Assembly (NCBI GenBank): GCA_002733805.1
Contig: NVXG01000001.1
Location: 124,001 to 188,000, forward strand
DNA length: 64,000 nt
Origin: Robiginitomaculum sp.
GTDB taxonomy: Bacteria > Pseudomonadota > Alphaproteobacteria > Caulobacterales > Maricaulaceae
Direction of reading: 5' to 3'
In this document: positions 62,799-64,000 of the stretch, piece after piece
How positions within the stretch are numbered: the first letter of the stretch is position 1
How the letters are laid out: each line of letters opens with the position of its first letter
The notes under the pieces: generated by a model
Databases searched by the model: none
Seen by the model: the letters and a program-made list of their open reading frames with translations, nothing else
What the model was told of the DNA's origin: nothing
Position numbers and translations under genes: made by a program

Positions 62799-64000
62799 AA
62801 AAATCAAACACTCCCCCCAAGCGCGTTCTGGTAAAAACCTGGGGCTGTCAGATGAATGTGTACGATTCCGAACGGATGAGTGACATTCTGCACCCGTTGG
62901 GGTTCGAAGACACAGACAATGCAGAAGACGCGGATCTGGTGGTGCTGAACACCTGTCACATTCGTGAAAAAGCTGCCGAGAAAATCTACTCGGAACTGGG
63001 TCGGTTGCGTAAAATCAAAGCGGAACGCCAAGCCAATGGTTTGCAAACCAAAATTGCTGTGGTGGGTTGTGTGGCACAAGCGGAAGGTGCCGAGATATTA
63101 AAGCGTGCTCCGGTGGTTGATCTGGTGCTGGGTCCGCAGAGTTACCACAAATTACCTGAAATGCTGTCCGGTCTGGAAACCGGTGGGTCAGATAGCGCCC
63201 GAACCGTATTGGCCACCGATTTTGATGTAGATGAAAAGTTCAAGCAATTGCCCAAGAAGCGGGTTGCCACCGGCCCGACCGCTTTTTTGACGGTGCAAGA
63301 AGGCTGCGACAAGTTTTGTACCTTTTGTGTGGTGCCCTACACCCGAGGGGCGGAGCATTCACGAACAACCGATGAAATAACCGCAGAAGCCCGGGCTTTG
63401 GTGACAAGCGGTGTGCGTGAAATTACCCTGCTGGGTCAAAACGTAAATGCTTGGGCCGCCGCTGCGCCAACCGGGGTCGATGAAACTTGGGGGCTGGCCC
63501 AGTTGTTGGGCCACCTATCCAAAATCGACGGGCTGGACCGATTGCGCTACACTACGTCACACCCGCGCGATATGGATGCGCAGCTGATTGCTGCCCATGG
63601 AAGCCTGCCGAAATTGATGCCGTATTTGCACCTGCCGGTGCAATCGGGCTCCAATCGGATATTGCAGGCTATGAACCGCCAGCACACCATTGAAGAATAC
63701 TTCTCCAAAATTACTGATATTCGCCGCACCCGGCCAGACATTGCTTTGTCGGGGGACTTCATTGTCGGTTTTCCCGGCGAAACCGATCAGGATTTTGAGG
63801 ATACACTGCACTGCATCCGTGAAGTGGGGTATGCGTCGGCTTATTCGTTCAAATACTCGCCGCGTCCCGGCACGCCGGGGGCTGGACTGGACGATCAAGT
63901 ACCGGAGCCGATAAAATCCGAACGGCTGCAACGCTTGCAAGCCTTGGTCTGGGAACAGCAATTGGCCTTTAATCAAGCACAGATCGGCAAGATGTTACCG
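62795..64000 (+). CDS. miaB: tRNA-2-methylthio-N6-dimethylallyladenosine synthase MiaB, 3' end beyond the window
   Basis: 402 codons are visible, and the frame is still open at the window edge. The N-terminal UPF0004 domain ([35 protein letters not shown]) holds cluster cysteines, and the radical SAM motif Cys-x3-Cys-x2-Cys is [34 protein letters not shown] and the [10 protein letters not shown] section follow. It adds the methylthio group to i6A37 of tRNA. The ATG 62795 overlaps the fur stop (ATGA). Confidence 0.97.
   Translation, partial: MKKSNTPPKRVLVKTWGCQMNVYDSERMSDILHPLGFEDTDNAEDADLVVLNTCHIREKAAEKIYSELGRLRKIKAERQANGLQTKIAVVGCVAQAEGAEILKRAPVVDLVLGPQSYHKLPEMLSGLETGGSDSARTVLATDFDVDEKFKQLPKKRVATGPTAFLTVQEGCDKFCTFCVVPYTRGAEHSRTTDEITAEARALVTSGVREITLLGQNVNAWAAAAPTGVDETWGLAQLLGHLSKIDGLDRLRYTTSHPRDMDAQLIAAHGSLPKLMPYLHLPVQSGSNRILQAMNRQHTIEEYFSKITDIRRTRPDIALSGDFIVGFPGETDQDFEDTLHCIREVGYASAYSFKYSPRPGTPGAGLDDQVPEPIKSERLQRLQALVWEQQLAFNQAQIGKMLP

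Overview
The window is a dense stretch of chromosome from an alphaproteobacterium. GC looks moderate to fairly high by eye, and reading frames run on both strands with very short or overlapping junctions. The class assignment rests on gene families and gene orders that I recognise: DUF4175/TIGR02302 after argH; an MJ0042 zinc-ribbon protein beside ftsEX; DUF2125 next to hisC; a DUF1674 (SdhAF4-like) gene divergent from rsmB; hrcA/rph/rdgB/hemW; rsmI-yraN-gshB-comM; mutS-glnD-murJ-trpS; and nfuA-tsaB-rimI-fur-miaB. A Caulobacterales/Maricaulales (Hyphomonadaceae-like) affiliation is plausible, but I cannot prove it from sequence alone. I see no rRNA, tRNA, CRISPR array, transposase, integrase or prophage gene. 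Almost everything is core chromosome, and no intergenic gap exceeds about 250 bases.

Layout. 1-5.5 kb: partial membrane gene, tlpA, argH, a small lipoprotein and a DUF4175 protein. 5.6-10.4 kb: zinc-ribbon protein divergent from a tightly coupled ftsE-ftsX-YdcF-plsC-DUF2125 run. 10.4-15 kb: hisC, chorismate mutase and a methyltransferase, divergent from gloB, then ghrA and a VOC protein. 15-20.8 kb: purH, heparinase-like, glycine-zipper lipoprotein, rsmB and the sdhAF4-like gene. 20.9-26.7 kb: a low-complexity secreted protein, a nuclease, nth, an Ada-like methyltransferase, gloA, dapB and a GNAT. 26.7-35.1 kb: a proteostasis block (dnaJ, dnaK, an M48 protease, a predicted secreted metallopeptidase, grpE, hrcA) with alkB and a PAN-like lipoprotein inside it. 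35.2-43.3 kb: rph, an inserted XRE/DUF2975 pair, rdgB, hemW, an LpoA-like lipoprotein, rsmI, yraN, a BON protein and gshB. 43.4-50.1 kb: VOC, comM, a PAS-receiver protein, an AmpG-like transporter and maeB. 50.2-64 kb: mutS, glnD, murJ, trpS, a copper chaperone, DUF2333, nfuA, a nitroreductase, tsaB, rimI, fur and the start of miaB, which runs off the end.

Co-operation. Many junctions share the stop and start codons (ATGA or TGATG), which implies translational coupling: ftsE/ftsX/YdcF/plsC, methyltransferase/chorismate mutase, VOC/ghrA, hrcA/grpE, rdgB/hemW, rsmI/yraN, mutS/glnD/murJ, trpS/PCuAC, tsaB/rimI and fur/miaB. Several convergent pairs overlap at their 3' ends.

Least ordinary parts. 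(1) An XRE/DUF2975 pair sits between rph and rdgB, with a 36-bp near-perfect palindrome on its promoter side and an 89-bp nested repeat on its other side. (2) A predicted secreted HExxH+E metallopeptidase lies directly downstream of grpE. (3) A Gly/Ser/His-rich exported protein carries an (Ala-Ser)n block and a Gly-Met tail. (4) A PAS-receiver protein has no kinase core. I did not find a clearly new defence or mobile system.
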